A DNA stretch of 64,000 bases from Isoetes taiwanensis (taxonomy: Eukaryota > Streptophyta > Lycopodiopsida > Isoetales > Isoetaceae), in the NCBI GenBank assembly GCA_021234155.1, contig JAJEKV010000063.1:434001-498000 (forward strand). The letters are read 5' to 3'. Within the stretch, counting starts at the first letter, position 1. Every line of letters begins with the position of its first letter. Below the pieces are notes generated by a model, which did not search any database, was not told the origin of the DNA, and saw only the letters and a list, made by a program, of their open reading frames with translations. This document shows, in pieces, positions 1-10,069 of this stretch. The position numbers and the translations under genes are program-made.

Positions 1-66
1 CAGCACTATCTCCTCCGTCTTATCGCGCGACGAAAAGGCTGTCTAGGCCACCTACATAACAAATGG

Positions 67-725
67 ACAAACTTGCATTCGGTGACCCATTTGGGAGCAT
101 CGAAAACATGCTTTCACCCACAAGGCATACTCCTTTTTCTCCTTAGGTATAGATTGTAGCATTTCGCGCATAGAATCTCGATAGCTATTGTTCTCGTCAG
201 GAACATTGAAACTGACCTTTTTGTCTTGCCTAGCATATGGCTACTACTGTTGGAGATCTAGGTTTATATAGAGGGTATGGCCTCCCACCATTATAATTGT
301 TAGGCTTCTACGATGGTTTAGGTGCTTCTTCTTCCAAATTGAGATATTTTGCCTCTGCTTCTGCTACCATTTTAGAGCCAATAACACGTACAATCTTCTT
401 CAAGTTGCAGATAACCCTTCAATGTACCCTTTAGCTGCTCGCCTCTCTGTCCTTGCTGGTACATATAAATGTAACCGCACAAACTCATTAGTGTAGGTAG
501 TTACTGACAAATTCTTTTGTTCCAACCTGTAAAAGATCTGAATCTGCTGACACGTATATGTGCGGAGAACTTGCATTTGTTCCTTGTGAGGCCATTAGCT
601 TTTGCATAACCCTTCACCAGATGTGAGCGGGTCCAGTAAGGTTAGTGGCCACCCTTCATGTGTCCTTATTCGCCATACCATAAAAAATACAGAACTCTTG
701 CATCTCGTCTAACCACGACGGAGAG
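67..725 (-). pseudogene. Ty3/gypsy gag remnant with CCHC zinc knuckle
   Basis: Minus-strand translation gives a retrotransposon capsid (gag) in broken frames. From the N-terminal side there is WLDEMQEFCIFYGMANKD near 640-725. Then comes FYRLEQKNLS followed by TNEFVRLHLYVPARTERR near 440-535, the usual gag pattern of an aromatic/basic stretch before a zinc knuckle. Last is ACFRCSQMGHRMQVCP, a perfect CX2CX4HX4C knuckle at 67-108. At least two frameshifts and a stop interrupt it, so it is dead. No protease or RT is seen, because the element would continue past base 1. Gag packages element RNA into particles. The assignment to Ty3/gypsy rather than another LTR class rests on the overall layout and is inference; the knuckle itself is directly visible. 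Confidence 0.6.
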
Positions 726-1015
726 AATATATGGAAGCATCAGAAGACTTATGGGCTATAATTTTAGCCTAAAAATATAGTAATCATGGGCTGGCGTGTA
801 TTACGTGTTTATATTGAATGGTGCAATTGTGTTTAAATTGAATGTTGAAATGCTCTGTTTTGCACCATTGGCAAATGCGTGCAAATTCTTTGCTAAAAAT
901 CCAATGTTTGATCTGGCATATGATGTGGTTATGCCTACATCAACGGCTCCAACTGAAAGATGCAAATAGATCCATTATGCAAAAAAACAAGAACAGAAAA
1001 TGGCACCGAAAACCT

Positions 1016-1064
1016 AAACCCTAAAATCTTCGCGCGTAGTTTCGCTGTTAGCCTAAACCCTAAA
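1016..1064 (+). promoter_or_regulatory. Two telobox-like AAACCCTAAA motifs
   Basis: Perfect AAACCCTAAA occurs at 1016-1025 and 1055-1064, shortly before the first ATG codons (1083 and 1086) of the gene-like region that follows. In plants such motifs are common in promoters and 5' leaders of housekeeping and growth genes. Two close copies argue for a real promoter or leader here rather than a random match. Confidence 0.45.
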
Positions 1065-1082
1065 CCTTAAACATTTGAAACA

Positions 1083-1355
1083 TGGATGCCACCGGAAGGG
1101 TTTCCCTTACTCTTCGGCAGCAGGGTGATACCAGTAAGAAGAAACATACATTCGCTATACCCGCGGGATGCTCTAATTCATCTAAACTCTTCGCAGCAAG
1201 TCTACGGGCAGATCACCTGGCCAGTGCGGCAAAATGGGCGGCAGAGTTCGCACCCAGCTTGGGTCCTTTTCTTGGTGCTCGACTTGCAGCCACATGCGAG
1301 GCATCCTCCGTGCCACCTCCTTTATCTGTGCGAGATTCCATGTGCCAAAGGTTAG
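1083..1355 (+). CDS. Possible first exon of an unrecognised gene
   Basis: Two overlapping frames are open after the telobox pair. One starts at ATG 1083. The other starts at ATG 1086, is 89 codons long, and is rich in Pro/Arg/Leu. A plausible donor (AAAG|GTTAGT) lies near 1349, and a plausible acceptor (TTGCAG) ends at 1459 before the long ORF that follows. I cannot choose between the frames and recognise no domain. It is listed because the promoter motifs, the splice-like signals and the following 387-codon ORF are consistent with an expressed gene. It could equally be a leader sequence. Confidence 0.3.
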   Translation, partial: WMPPEGFPLLFGSRVIPVRRNIHSLYPRDALIHLNSSQQVYGQITWPVRQNGRQSSHPAWVLFLVLDLQPHARHPPCHLLYLCEIPCAKG

Positions 1356-1459
1356 TGGTTATTTCTAATTCTATCTCGTCATCTTCTTCTCTTCTTTATG
1401 TTGACAGTTCTGATATGATTTAGATGTGAGTCAGTCCTTGTTCCTGGCATAAGTTGCAG

Positions 1460-2624
1460 TGTGATCATCAGAAAAGGAGCTTTAGATAAAAGAAATACCA
1501 TCAGGGCTGATTCTAAACCAATGCCCAGAATGCAACAAACTGTGCACAGATGTAATAATTGCTGCTTTGATAATGTTAAGCAGGAAAAGGGGTCCTCAGT
1601 TAAACAGCAGACCGAGGTAGCCTCGGTTAAACAGAAGGCAACTTCGATTGGGGTTCCTTGTAGCTCTCTCAAGAGATCAATTACTAGTGCCATTGTGAAT
1701 ACGCCAGAAACTGCTAGAAAACGAAAACGGAAAGGATGGTCAACTTTGAAAGATCTTTCCGTTTCCAATTCCCCCCTGCAGTCAGCAGGCCAAGGAAGAA
1801 GTGATGCAGGTGTCAATTTAAACAAATCTGATGACCAAGGTAATGTTCAGTCATTGGAAAAGAAGACATCCACTTTGATAAAGGTAAATCAATCTGTTTG
1901 TCCTATGAAAGAGGGCTCAACTAATGCAACAGATAACTCCATTTCGAAGGCTGATATTGGCCCATCTGGATTCTGTACTGATTTCCATCTCACTCACTTC
2001 AATCTTGGTTCTAGCAAATTGTTGAACGTTGAGTGTGAACTGGAAAGGCAAGTGGACAAAATAAATGATGATGCAACTTTTGCTACTGAAACCATAAAGG
2101 TTGCAAAATGTGACAAGACTTTAGAAACATTGTGTGGCAATTCTATGCAGATAGATCCTAAATATAAAATGGTGGGAGAAGTTGTTTCAATGGAATCTAC
2201 TGGTGTGTCAGAGGATTTGCAAGCTAAATTGCAAACAACTTATTCATGTACTTTGCCAGATAGTCCCATAATGACAGTTGTAGATCAGAGTATTAGGTTA
2301 TTACAGGATGGTTCAGCGACTATGCATACATTCGAAAGGGTACAAATGGAGGCAAAATCGGAAGTTTTGACTTATAGGGAAGAGCTCAATACATCTCCTT
2401 TGATCACTGAAAATGAATTTTTTGAATTTCACAAGGTTTCTGGTGCCTTATCTGAGGATAAAGGAAGCAAGACATCTTTGTACCAAACTCAAGATTCAGC
2501 TAAGCAACTTATGAAAGTCAACATACCATTTTTAGCATCCCATGGGAAGGGTAATGTGCATTTGACTTTCAGGGTTATTTTGTATCTTATTTTATATTAT
2601 CCTTACTGCGCTTATTTGATATGA
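1460..2624 (+). CDS. Unrecognised hydrophilic protein exon, about 387 codons
   Basis: This is one of the longest open frames outside the two recognised genes and the TEs. It begins after a TTGCAG acceptor with no ATG at its left end, so it reads as an internal exon. The product is polar and Ser/Lys/Thr-rich, with a CNNCC cysteine cluster near its N-terminus and a basic stretch ARKRKRKGWSTLKDL that looks like a nuclear localisation signal. The last about 20 residues become hydrophobic (a run of Leu/Ile/Tyr), which suggests read-through into an intron before 2624. The composition suggests a nuclear regulatory protein, but I do not recognise the family and assign no function. Downstream pieces at 2745-3770 may belong to the same gene. 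Confidence 0.4.
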
Positions 2625-2744
2625 AGGAGGCATGTCCTTGAGTAAAAAGAAAAAGAATTTTCAACATTGTCTCAAAAGTTGCAGGTACTACCAAATGCTT
2701 ATACAAACCATTGTAGCTTCTAAAATAGAATAATTTGTCCTTGA

Positions 2745-3769
2745 TTGGTGCTGGATAGCAGGAAAACGGACAGAGTGAAGCTGAACGCTCAGATGAGAAA
2801 AATGCAGTTTAACAGTCAAATGAGAAAGTTGCGAAAGGAAATTGGCGTGTTACTGGTAGTTGCTAATATTATTTGGCCTGTTTTGTTAATCTTCTTTTGG
2901 TTGACCTCCTTAGACTTATTGGCAGACGTGGGAGAAGAGGATTGACAATCTTCTTAACTTGTCAGTTCAACTCGAAAATGATGTAAAAGATATTGCTACA
3001 CAATGGGAAACTATAAAGGATTGTAAGAATCTCAACTTTCAATTTAAAGACCCAGTTAAAATACCATATCAATTTTCTATATCCATGAAGGACAGGGTCC
3101 ATGTACTCCTTGAGACATTTATGTTGAATATTCATGACCTTCCTCTAGACAACAAGGCTGACTTTATTTTGGCAAAGGATATCTTTCCTATTTGTTTATC
3201 CGCTATTTCATTTCAGAGTAAACATTCTATTGTTCAGTGGAAATTCTCCTCCATATTTGCAGGTTGCAAGGTCAGCTTAGGGGCCCAATGTTCATGAGTC
3301 TGTTATCTGCTGCATAATGCTTGTAATTCTGTTTATCTTGACTTTAAAAGTAAGTGTACTTCACCTCTGCATTGTGAGTAGTGTTTTAACTTTTCCAGTT
3401 CATCAAGTTTATGATGATAATTCTAGTTTCTTTGGAGATCTTTAAGAAGCGCAAATGCCTAGGGAGCGTGGTATGAAGTAAGAACGGAAGCAGATGCGTC
3501 TATCATACTCGTACAATCCTCGTTCAGCCGCGGGATACGGAGATGGACACAGATAGATGAGAAGTAAGAGGCCAATGGAGCAATCTGATATTATCTGTGC
3601 TGCCAATTATATGCTGCCAACTGCAAGCGAAGATCATTTGTTATTTTTTTCTCATTTGCAATCTGTAATTGCAGACTGGAACCTTGTTACACATGCTTCA
3701 GATTTTAGAGCAGCAATCTTTCAGTTGCCAATTGTTGGGGATGAAATACCAGAGATTCGTGATGATTAG
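2745..3769 (+). pseudogene. Broken coding-like continuation of the unrecognised gene
   Basis: Short open stretches in different frames follow the 387-codon exon. One is polar and charged (2755-2860). One contains ENDVKDIATQWETIKD and a hydrophobic/acidic tail (2959-3240). One contains QSVIADWNLVTHASDFRAAI (3590-3769), preceded by a Tyr/Arg/Gly-rich piece near 3495-3540. They look protein-like rather than random, but they are not joined by clear splice sites and several frames end in stops. Either exons are separated by small introns or the 3' half has decayed. No family is recognised. Confidence 0.3.
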
Positions 3770-3969
3770 TGTGGATTCATCTTTAGTCACGCATGTTGAC
3801 ATGCTATTACAGAAAAGAGAGATGCAGATAAAATTAGTTTGCAAGGCAAGTATAAAGATGTTGGTTCAATGTTCAACAAGGAGAAAGTGGCAGCAAGTTT
3901 CAGATTCTGCAAGGGTCAGAAAAGCTAGATTCATATCACATGCTAGAGACAAAATAGTTTGAAGGATAG

Positions 3970-4589
3970 TTGATTCTCGAGCTTTTTTTAATGGATATTC
4001 ATGAGTAGAGCGATGTTTTAGGTGTTTTAGTCAATGTTTGTTGCCAGTTTAAAGAACTCAAATATTTCATTTGCTTGTCCAAGTGATGGAAGGGTGATGA
4101 ATTATCTAAGTGCTTAGAGTACATTTCTTGCACTGGTCATGAAGGGTTCGGCAAGTTATTGAAGGTCAGTTATTAATGTCCACATTCTGAAAACTAGGTC
4201 GTACTGATTATGATCTCTGAAGATTATAATCTGGTTACTAATGATGTCATTGTTAACCCTGGTACATGGTCACAAGTATTAGCAGGAGAATGGTGGATTT
4301 CAATGTGCACACGAGTATAATATCAGAATCGTTTTGAAGGATAATTGGAAGATTTCTTTTGATGAAGATGCAGTTTACATGTTAACTAAAGCTAAGGTTG
4401 ACATCAATCTGCTGTTCTGTCAGCCAGAATTTGATTATAAATGAACTTTATGTTGATAAGTGACCTTTATTGATAAGCAACTTGAATGGTCAGAGACAAA
4501 TATATGGTTCAAGATTATGATTTGGCAGTCATGGCTTATGTTGTGCTAAGTTTGTTGTATCTCATGAGCAATGTTTGATTTCAGGGAGA
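3970..4589. other. No gene recognised
   Basis: AT-rich sequence without a convincing open frame or RNA gene. The right end runs into CAGGGAGA, which sits like a polypurine tract just before the candidate LTR at 4590, so part of this may be the decayed 3' end of a copia element. Confidence 0.4.
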
Positions 4590-4860
4590 TGTTAGTATCT
4601 AGTCAGCATCTCAGTGCTGTTTGTTTGTTTTGTTTCTCAGCCATGCATGTCAGCAGGGAGATGTTATATCATACTCCATGTGTGTTGATGACTGTGCATC
4701 CTGAGTCATCTACCTGTTGCTGACATGGGACGACTATATAAGCCATAGTCACGCCTCATTAGACATAGTTCACTCTATAGCATTGATTAGCTTGCGCTTG
4801 TATCTTGTATCTTGTTTCTTGTTTCTTTCCTCACTATCTTCATCAAGATCGCTGCTCACA
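4590..4860 (+). mobile_element. Candidate copia-type solo or 3' LTR
   Basis: The stretch begins TGTTAG directly after a purine tract (CAGGGAGA), the usual arrangement at the start of a Ty1/copia 3' LTR, and ends in CA at 4860. It contains a TATA-like CTATATAAG at 4734-4742 and a pyrimidine-rich downstream part with TTGTATCTTG/TTTCTTG repeats, as expected for an R/U5 region. No partner LTR, target duplication or internal domain is visible in the window, so this is a structural inference only. Confidence 0.35.
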
Positions 4861-5539
4861 ACGATGTAAATTTATAAAATGTTTTCCTTGAGTTTTATCG
4901 ACAATAACCATTGGTTGGGTTTGACAGAGAGGGCGATGCTTATTTTATTTAGATTCCAAAGTATAGTGTACAGATGAAAAATGGCTTTTCTTTCACTTGC
5001 TTATTTTCTCAAGTTCAGCTCTGTGAAGCTGTTACCTTGACTCATTTTAGTACACAAATTTGATAGCAACGTATGTCCAGTTTGGTGTAGCAATGTTCGG
5101 AGTAGTATTTAAGTTTTTTAATACACAAGATGTAGCAGTTTGCTTAAGCCACTCCAGAGGTAAAGTTGTATTTGTGGACAAATGATTGCTTCTGAAGCAC
5201 TTAGCTTGCATCCTTTCATTCAAAGGTCTTATGGGCCGTTCACATGAAGAAGTTTTTTCTCTTGTTGTTATCGCACAAAATTTTATTGAATGTCCATGTG
5301 ACATTTTGTGCCCCGTGAAGTGCTGCTTAACATGTCGGGTAGATTCAGCGAGACCACCACGAAAAATTTCCACACAAAAGATGTCGGCGGACATGTGAAT
5401 GGTTGCGGGGTTTAGGATTCGGCTACAATTGTGGCTTGCCCAAAAAAACTTATCCATGTGATCGCTACATTATCAAAGGGAGCCTGCTCTTGTTGTTATG
5501 CATGAAATGTCCATGTGACATTTATGAAGCAGGCGCTGA

Positions 5540-5715
5540 TGCGAAGCTATTGAGAATTGCAACAATGAGCTGCAGCATATTTGTCTGATGTACAATTGTG
5601 GCACAACAGCTAGCCTTAAAGGTGTTATGCGAAGCTATTGAGAATTGCAACAATGAGCTGCAGCATATTTGTCTGATGTACAATTGTGGCACAACAGCTA
5701 GCCTTAAAGGTGTTA
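5540..5715. repeat. 88-bp tandem duplication, two essentially identical units
   Basis: Units 5540-5627 and 5628-5715 are the same sequence by eye (start TGCGAAGCTATTG, end AAAGGTGTTA). The near-perfect identity implies a recent duplication or a homogenised pair. It lies in non-coding sequence. Confidence 0.9.
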
Positions 5716-5767
5716 AGAAATGAAGGTGTTGTGTACATGCACAGAAATGAAGCTACCACCTGTGCTT

Positions 5768-5870
5768 GTTTCGCCCTGATAGTAGGGGTGTTGTTGCAAT
5801 AAGTTGTCAAAAATGTACCGTTTCGTCCTGATAGTAGGGGTGTTGTTGCAATAAGTTGCCAAAAATGTGC
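5768..5870. repeat. 52-bp tandem duplication
   Basis: Units start GTTTCGCCCTGATAGTAGGG at 5768 and GTTTCGTCCTGATAGTAGGG at 5820. They differ by a few substitutions, so this pair is older than the 88-bp pair 50 bp to its left. Confidence 0.85.
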
Positions 5871-5871
5871 T

Positions 5872-6700
5872 TAGTCAGAATGTAACTGCAAAATTTTGTT
5901 GCTCAATATTTATGTGGAGCTCCAGCAGTCTTAGATATCGTTATAAGTGCAATAAAAACTTTGCCTAATAAAGCTAAAGGCTTTGACAGGAGGTACAAAC
6001 CCAGTAATGTTAAATTTTAAGCTTATGAGATCTCAGTACCCACTTTGCAGCCACCTAAGGATCCATTTACTTCACACTTTTTTATATAAAGCATTAAATA
6101 TACTTCTGGAAAGTCTTTATTAGAGTAGAATTCATGCTCTTTGCATCTATAAAAATGAGCACAATTTATTTCGAGGTTTGATTATGTGCGATCGAGGCGG
6201 TGTTTTGGAACCAAGTCGCGACAACCAAGTCGCGAAGAAGCGAAAGCAAGGATAATGTTTTGCACTGGTTTGGAGAATTCTGCAAGTGATCCTTGTGACT
6301 TCTTAGGGACTCATTAATGTTGCCAATTCTGATGTTTCAAGGCCTATGCAGATTTTGTTTCTGATATTTGTTTGACTGCTCAGCCTGAATTCTCTTCCTA
6401 CCAACTTCTAAATATGTCTGCTGGTGCTGGAATCCCCTTTGACATCGACTACATTCAAAAGAAAATATACAGCTTTGCAGCGAAGTAATCTCAAGGGATG
6501 ATAGCCATAAAGAAGAAACGCAACATACACTACTTATAATTTTGTCGTGGCCATGGAGACAGCACCCTATAATGCCTAGGATGATGTCTAATGCTACACC
6601 TTTCGTTACCCTTGGCGTGGAAGATGGCTTCTTTCTCGTAATAGCCATAGACTAGAGGTGCTTTCCTATCAATGCATGGTCCTATATGACCTCTTATCTC
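5872..6700. other. No gene recognised
   Basis: AT-rich sequence with no supported coding, RNA or repeat structure. The right end runs into the 3' side of the minus-strand chromovirus fragment. Confidence 0.4.
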
Positions 6701-6739
6701 TCAATTTGTCTACTTCCGTGGCGTTGGAAGTAGACTTTT

Positions 6740-9001
6740 AATCTACCTTCCACTCACCTATCAGTTCGGTGTCGACTACTTCATTGACGAGTCGAACCTT
6801 GTATTGCTCCATGAATTGTGGGTACTGCTTCTCAAGATATGATTGTAGTACCCACGTAGCGTCTTCCATTGGTAAGTGCGTCCATTTCACTAGATATTGG
6901 AGAAATTGAGATCTTCTTGTCTTCTTATAGGATCAGTCAAGAAAAACTTATGGGACAATCTCAAGTTGATCGTCCGTCATTTTTCGTAACATCGGTGTCT
7001 CCAATACTTCCTCTGGATTAGGAGTGTGCCTCTTTAGGAGACTTACGTGGAAAACTTTATGGATCTTAAGTGTACTGGCAGCCTTGCAATTGTCGATGCA
7101 GAGCTTCGCTTGTTTGACCTTGATCTTCAGCCAAACATTGTCCCCTACTTGGAACTCTCTTAGTTACTGTCCTGTGCTTATCTGCTACGCTCCATGAACT
7201 TCGAACCTCTATCAGAGATTCTCTCTCTCTTGACATCCCATGGAGTCTGAAAATCTCCTTTGTGAATAATACAGTGGTATCCAATGTCGTGTCGGTGGTC
7301 CTGCATGGCACAAAATGCGCCATCTTTGACAACTTGTCAACCACGACCATTAAGGCATCCTTGCCCTTTATGGTTTCGGGAAGCCCTGAATGAAGTCCAT
7401 GCTAATTACCTCCCATTTGGCGTTTAACACTGACAATGGTTCTGGCGCTCCTAGAATCCAAAGGTGTTCTGCCTTTGTTTGCTGACATAGCTGACACTCC
7501 CGAATGTACCTGGCTATTTGCTTCTTCATGCCGGGCCAATAATAGCTACTTCTTATTTTGAAGTAGGTTTTCATAAACCCTGCGTGGCCGGCTGTTGGGC
7601 TATTGTGCGTGTCATGGAGTATCAACTTCCTAACCCCGGATGACTTTGGTACACACAATTTGTTCTTATGGTACAATAGGTTACCTGCCTTCTTGAAATG
7701 CTTGAAGGTCTTCCTCTCTTTGTCCGTTCTTGCCTCTTTTGAAATGCTTCCCCATGCTTCCTTGAAGTCTTGGCCCGTTGGCAACGTTTCTTCTATCTTC
7801 TTGCCAAACTCACTGGTGAATGTTGATATGACATTGTAATGGACTCTCGTCGTCAATGAGAGCACGTCCGCGATCACATTGAGCTTGCCTGGTTTGTACA
7901 CGATGTCAAAATCATACTCCTCCAGGAACTCCATCCATCTCTTTTGTCTCAAGTTGAGATGTGGTTGGGTGAAGACATATTGTAGATTCTGAGGGTCCGT
8001 ATCTAATTAGAACTTCCTTCCCAATAGATAGTGTCTCCATATCTTCAATGCTCTCATTACTGCTAGCAACTCTTGATCATGGGTAGGGTAGCGCGTTTCG
8101 GCATCATTCATTTCCTTGAATTATACGCTCCAACCTTCTCTTCATGCATTAAGACTGCTCCTATTGCAATCTTGCTAGCATCGGTTCCTACCAACATGTC
8201 CTTCTCTAGATCTGGCAATGTCAAGACTAGGGCGGTCATTAAGGCTTCCTTTAACATCACGAATCCTGCTTGGGCCTTCTTTTGCCAATGACCCATCTAG
8301 TCTTTTATCTTCTCTGCTTTAGTAAGGTCCCTTAGCGGGGCTACTATCTTGGCAAAGTTCTTGACGAACTTTCTGTAATAACCCGCTAAGCCGAAGGAGC
8401 TCTTCACTTCATAGATATTCTTCAGTGCTGGCCAATCAATTACCCCTTCAATCTTTGCAGGGTCAGTGGAAATCCCCTCTGCTGAAATTACATGTCCCAA
8501 GTACTCTACTCTTTCGGTAGCGAAGTGACACTTGGACAATTTCATGTAGAGTTGATGCCTCCTCAGCTTTTCAAATACCCTTCTCAAGTGTTGTACATGC
8601 TCCTCGAGGGATTTGCTATACACTAAAATGTCGTCAAAGAAAACTATGATAAACATATCTAGAAACTCATGAAAGATGTCGTTCATGAGCCTCGTGAAGG
8701 TTGCTGGAGCATTGGACAGTTCGAATGGCACCATTATGAACTCATAATGGCCATATCTCGTTCTGAAAGTCGTCTTATGGATGTCTTCTTCCTTAATTCT
8801 GATCTAGTAGTGGCCCGACCTCAAATCTATCTTGGAGAAGATTTTTGCACCTTGGAGTTGATCCATCAAATCATCTGATCTGGGTAAGGCGTATTTGTTC
8901 TTGATGATGTGCTTGTTTAATTGACGATAGTCAATGCACATCCTCAGGCTTCCACCTTTCTTCTTGACAAATAAGGTAGGGGTTTTCATACAATAGTACA
9001 A
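6740..9001 (-). pseudogene. Chromovirus (Ty3/gypsy) pol: RT, RNase H, integrase, chromodomain
   Basis: Read on the minus strand from 9001 downward. Reverse transcriptase starts at [20 protein letters not shown], and its active site FFDDILVYS lies near 8630. RNase H remnants follow (8000-8296, and WMEFLEEYDFDIVYKPGKLN near 7900-7950). The integrase zinc finger has its HxnH pair, and QLC of the CxxC pair is visible, near 7490-7620. The start of the integrase core follows (WEVISMDFIQGFPKP). A C-terminal chromodomain, QYLVKWTHLPMEDATWV, lies near 6850-6905. The chromodomain places it with the chromoviruses. A stop replaces the residue after RSGHY (near 8804), and several frameshifts break the integrase core, so it is inactive. 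The RT start is cut off abruptly near 8990; gag and protease are missing. Pol copies element RNA and inserts it into the genome. Confidence 0.9.
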
Positions 9002-9079
9002 TTCATTTTGGTCATTCGGAGAATTCCTTTCAAAGCAGTATTACCGATATTCTGTAAAATATTTAATTATGAAAATAGG

Positions 9080-9690
9080 AACAAAAGTGTCAGCGTCAGA
9101 TGAAGCAACAAGTGACTTTGCACAAATTCTACAAGAAGTAAAAACTCTTATTAAAACGGACAGAAAATTATGATTTCTCGAGTTGCAACAAAGAAAGATG
9201 ATCTATGCAAAATACCACCGGATTTGGATGCAACTTTGTCACAAATATCTCCAAAGAATGGATGATAGATACATAAAACTGACTCCTAGGTATTATGATC
9301 CATTTCAATTTGATGATAAAACTACTGAAATTGTCTATCGCCGTCCACATTTGTATGATGGACTAACATGTATCTAGTTTTTAATGTTAGAATATTAAAG
9401 CCCTATAAGGGTAGTGAGATTTCTCCCGAGATTTTGCAAAAAATGGAACATGCAGAACTGCCTAATATTAGAGGTGGTGATGAGATGCTTGAACCATAAA
9501 GGATACTCACTCATCAAAATAAGAAGATAAGGATTTTTCTTATTGAAAAATAAGTTCAAATTTCGTCTGCCTTTTTCTTACTGAAAAATAAGTTCAAATT
9601 TCGTCTGCCTTTTGATGTGATATGCTATTCTAAGGATCAACTAAAGGAATACAAAGCACTCATGGATGAATACGAGCAAACTTTGTGAAA
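9080..9690 (+). pseudogene. Second chromovirus fragment: integrase C-terminus and chromodomain-like end
   Basis: On the plus strand, a helical stretch SDFAQILQEVKTLIK (about 9105-9155) is followed by RKMIYAKYHR. Then comes KLTPRYYDPFQ, the standard KLSPRYYGPF-type motif of integrase C-termini, and VFNVRILKPYKGSE near 9372-9415. The end carries RILTHQNKKIR and, after a small repeat, KFKFRLPFDVI with DQLKEYKALMDEYEQT, which fits a divergent chromodomain-like tail ending near 9687. One-base shifts and stops interrupt it. It lies back to back with the minus-strand fragment ending at 9001 and belongs to a different insertion. The family assignment rests on these motifs; the chromodomain part is the weakest. 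Confidence 0.65.
9534..9609. repeat. 38-bp tandem duplication inside the chromovirus tail
   Basis: Units 9534-9571 and 9572-9609 (TTTTTCTTATTGAAAAATAA and onward) differ at about one position. The insertion of one unit explains the frame break in the chromodomain-like part of the plus-strand fragment. Confidence 0.85.
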
Positions 9691-9890
9691 TGAATAAGCA
9701 AAGGAAATGGTAACTCTCTTGTTATTTGGATATTTTAATGTAAAGTTGCAACAATTGAATTTTGTCTAGCCATGACTTAGCAACAAGAAATATCTAAAGA
9801 ATGATATGTGTTGAAGAGAACTAGAATCTTCACTAAAGATCATAGATACACAGACCTCTAATGGACTTTGGGCATTTCTAAATGAACTGA

Positions 9891-10062
9891 GATGAAAGAC
9901 CTCAAATAATTTGAGATGATTCTTAAATGAATTGGAATGAACATCTTTAATGAAATTAAAACCTCTACAGATTTAAGGTCATCTCTAACAAAATCCAGGT
10001 GAAAGGCCTCTAATATATTTGAGGCAATTTTTAATGAATTGTGATGAACATCTTTAAAGAAA
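9891..10062. repeat. Degenerate tandem duplication with period about 107 bp
   Basis: GATGAAAGACCTC at 9891 and GGTGAAAGGCCTC at 9998 begin two related stretches. Both continue with a TTTGAG block and TTAATGAATT(G)G.GATGAACATCTTTAA. Identity by eye is roughly 80 percent, so the duplication is old. Confidence 0.6.
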
Positions 10063-10069
10063 GTAAAGT

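Noticed and set aside
1016..1064. Telomere-like repeats
   Set aside because: Two isolated AAACCCTAAA motifs before a gene are teloboxes, not an interstitial telomere array.
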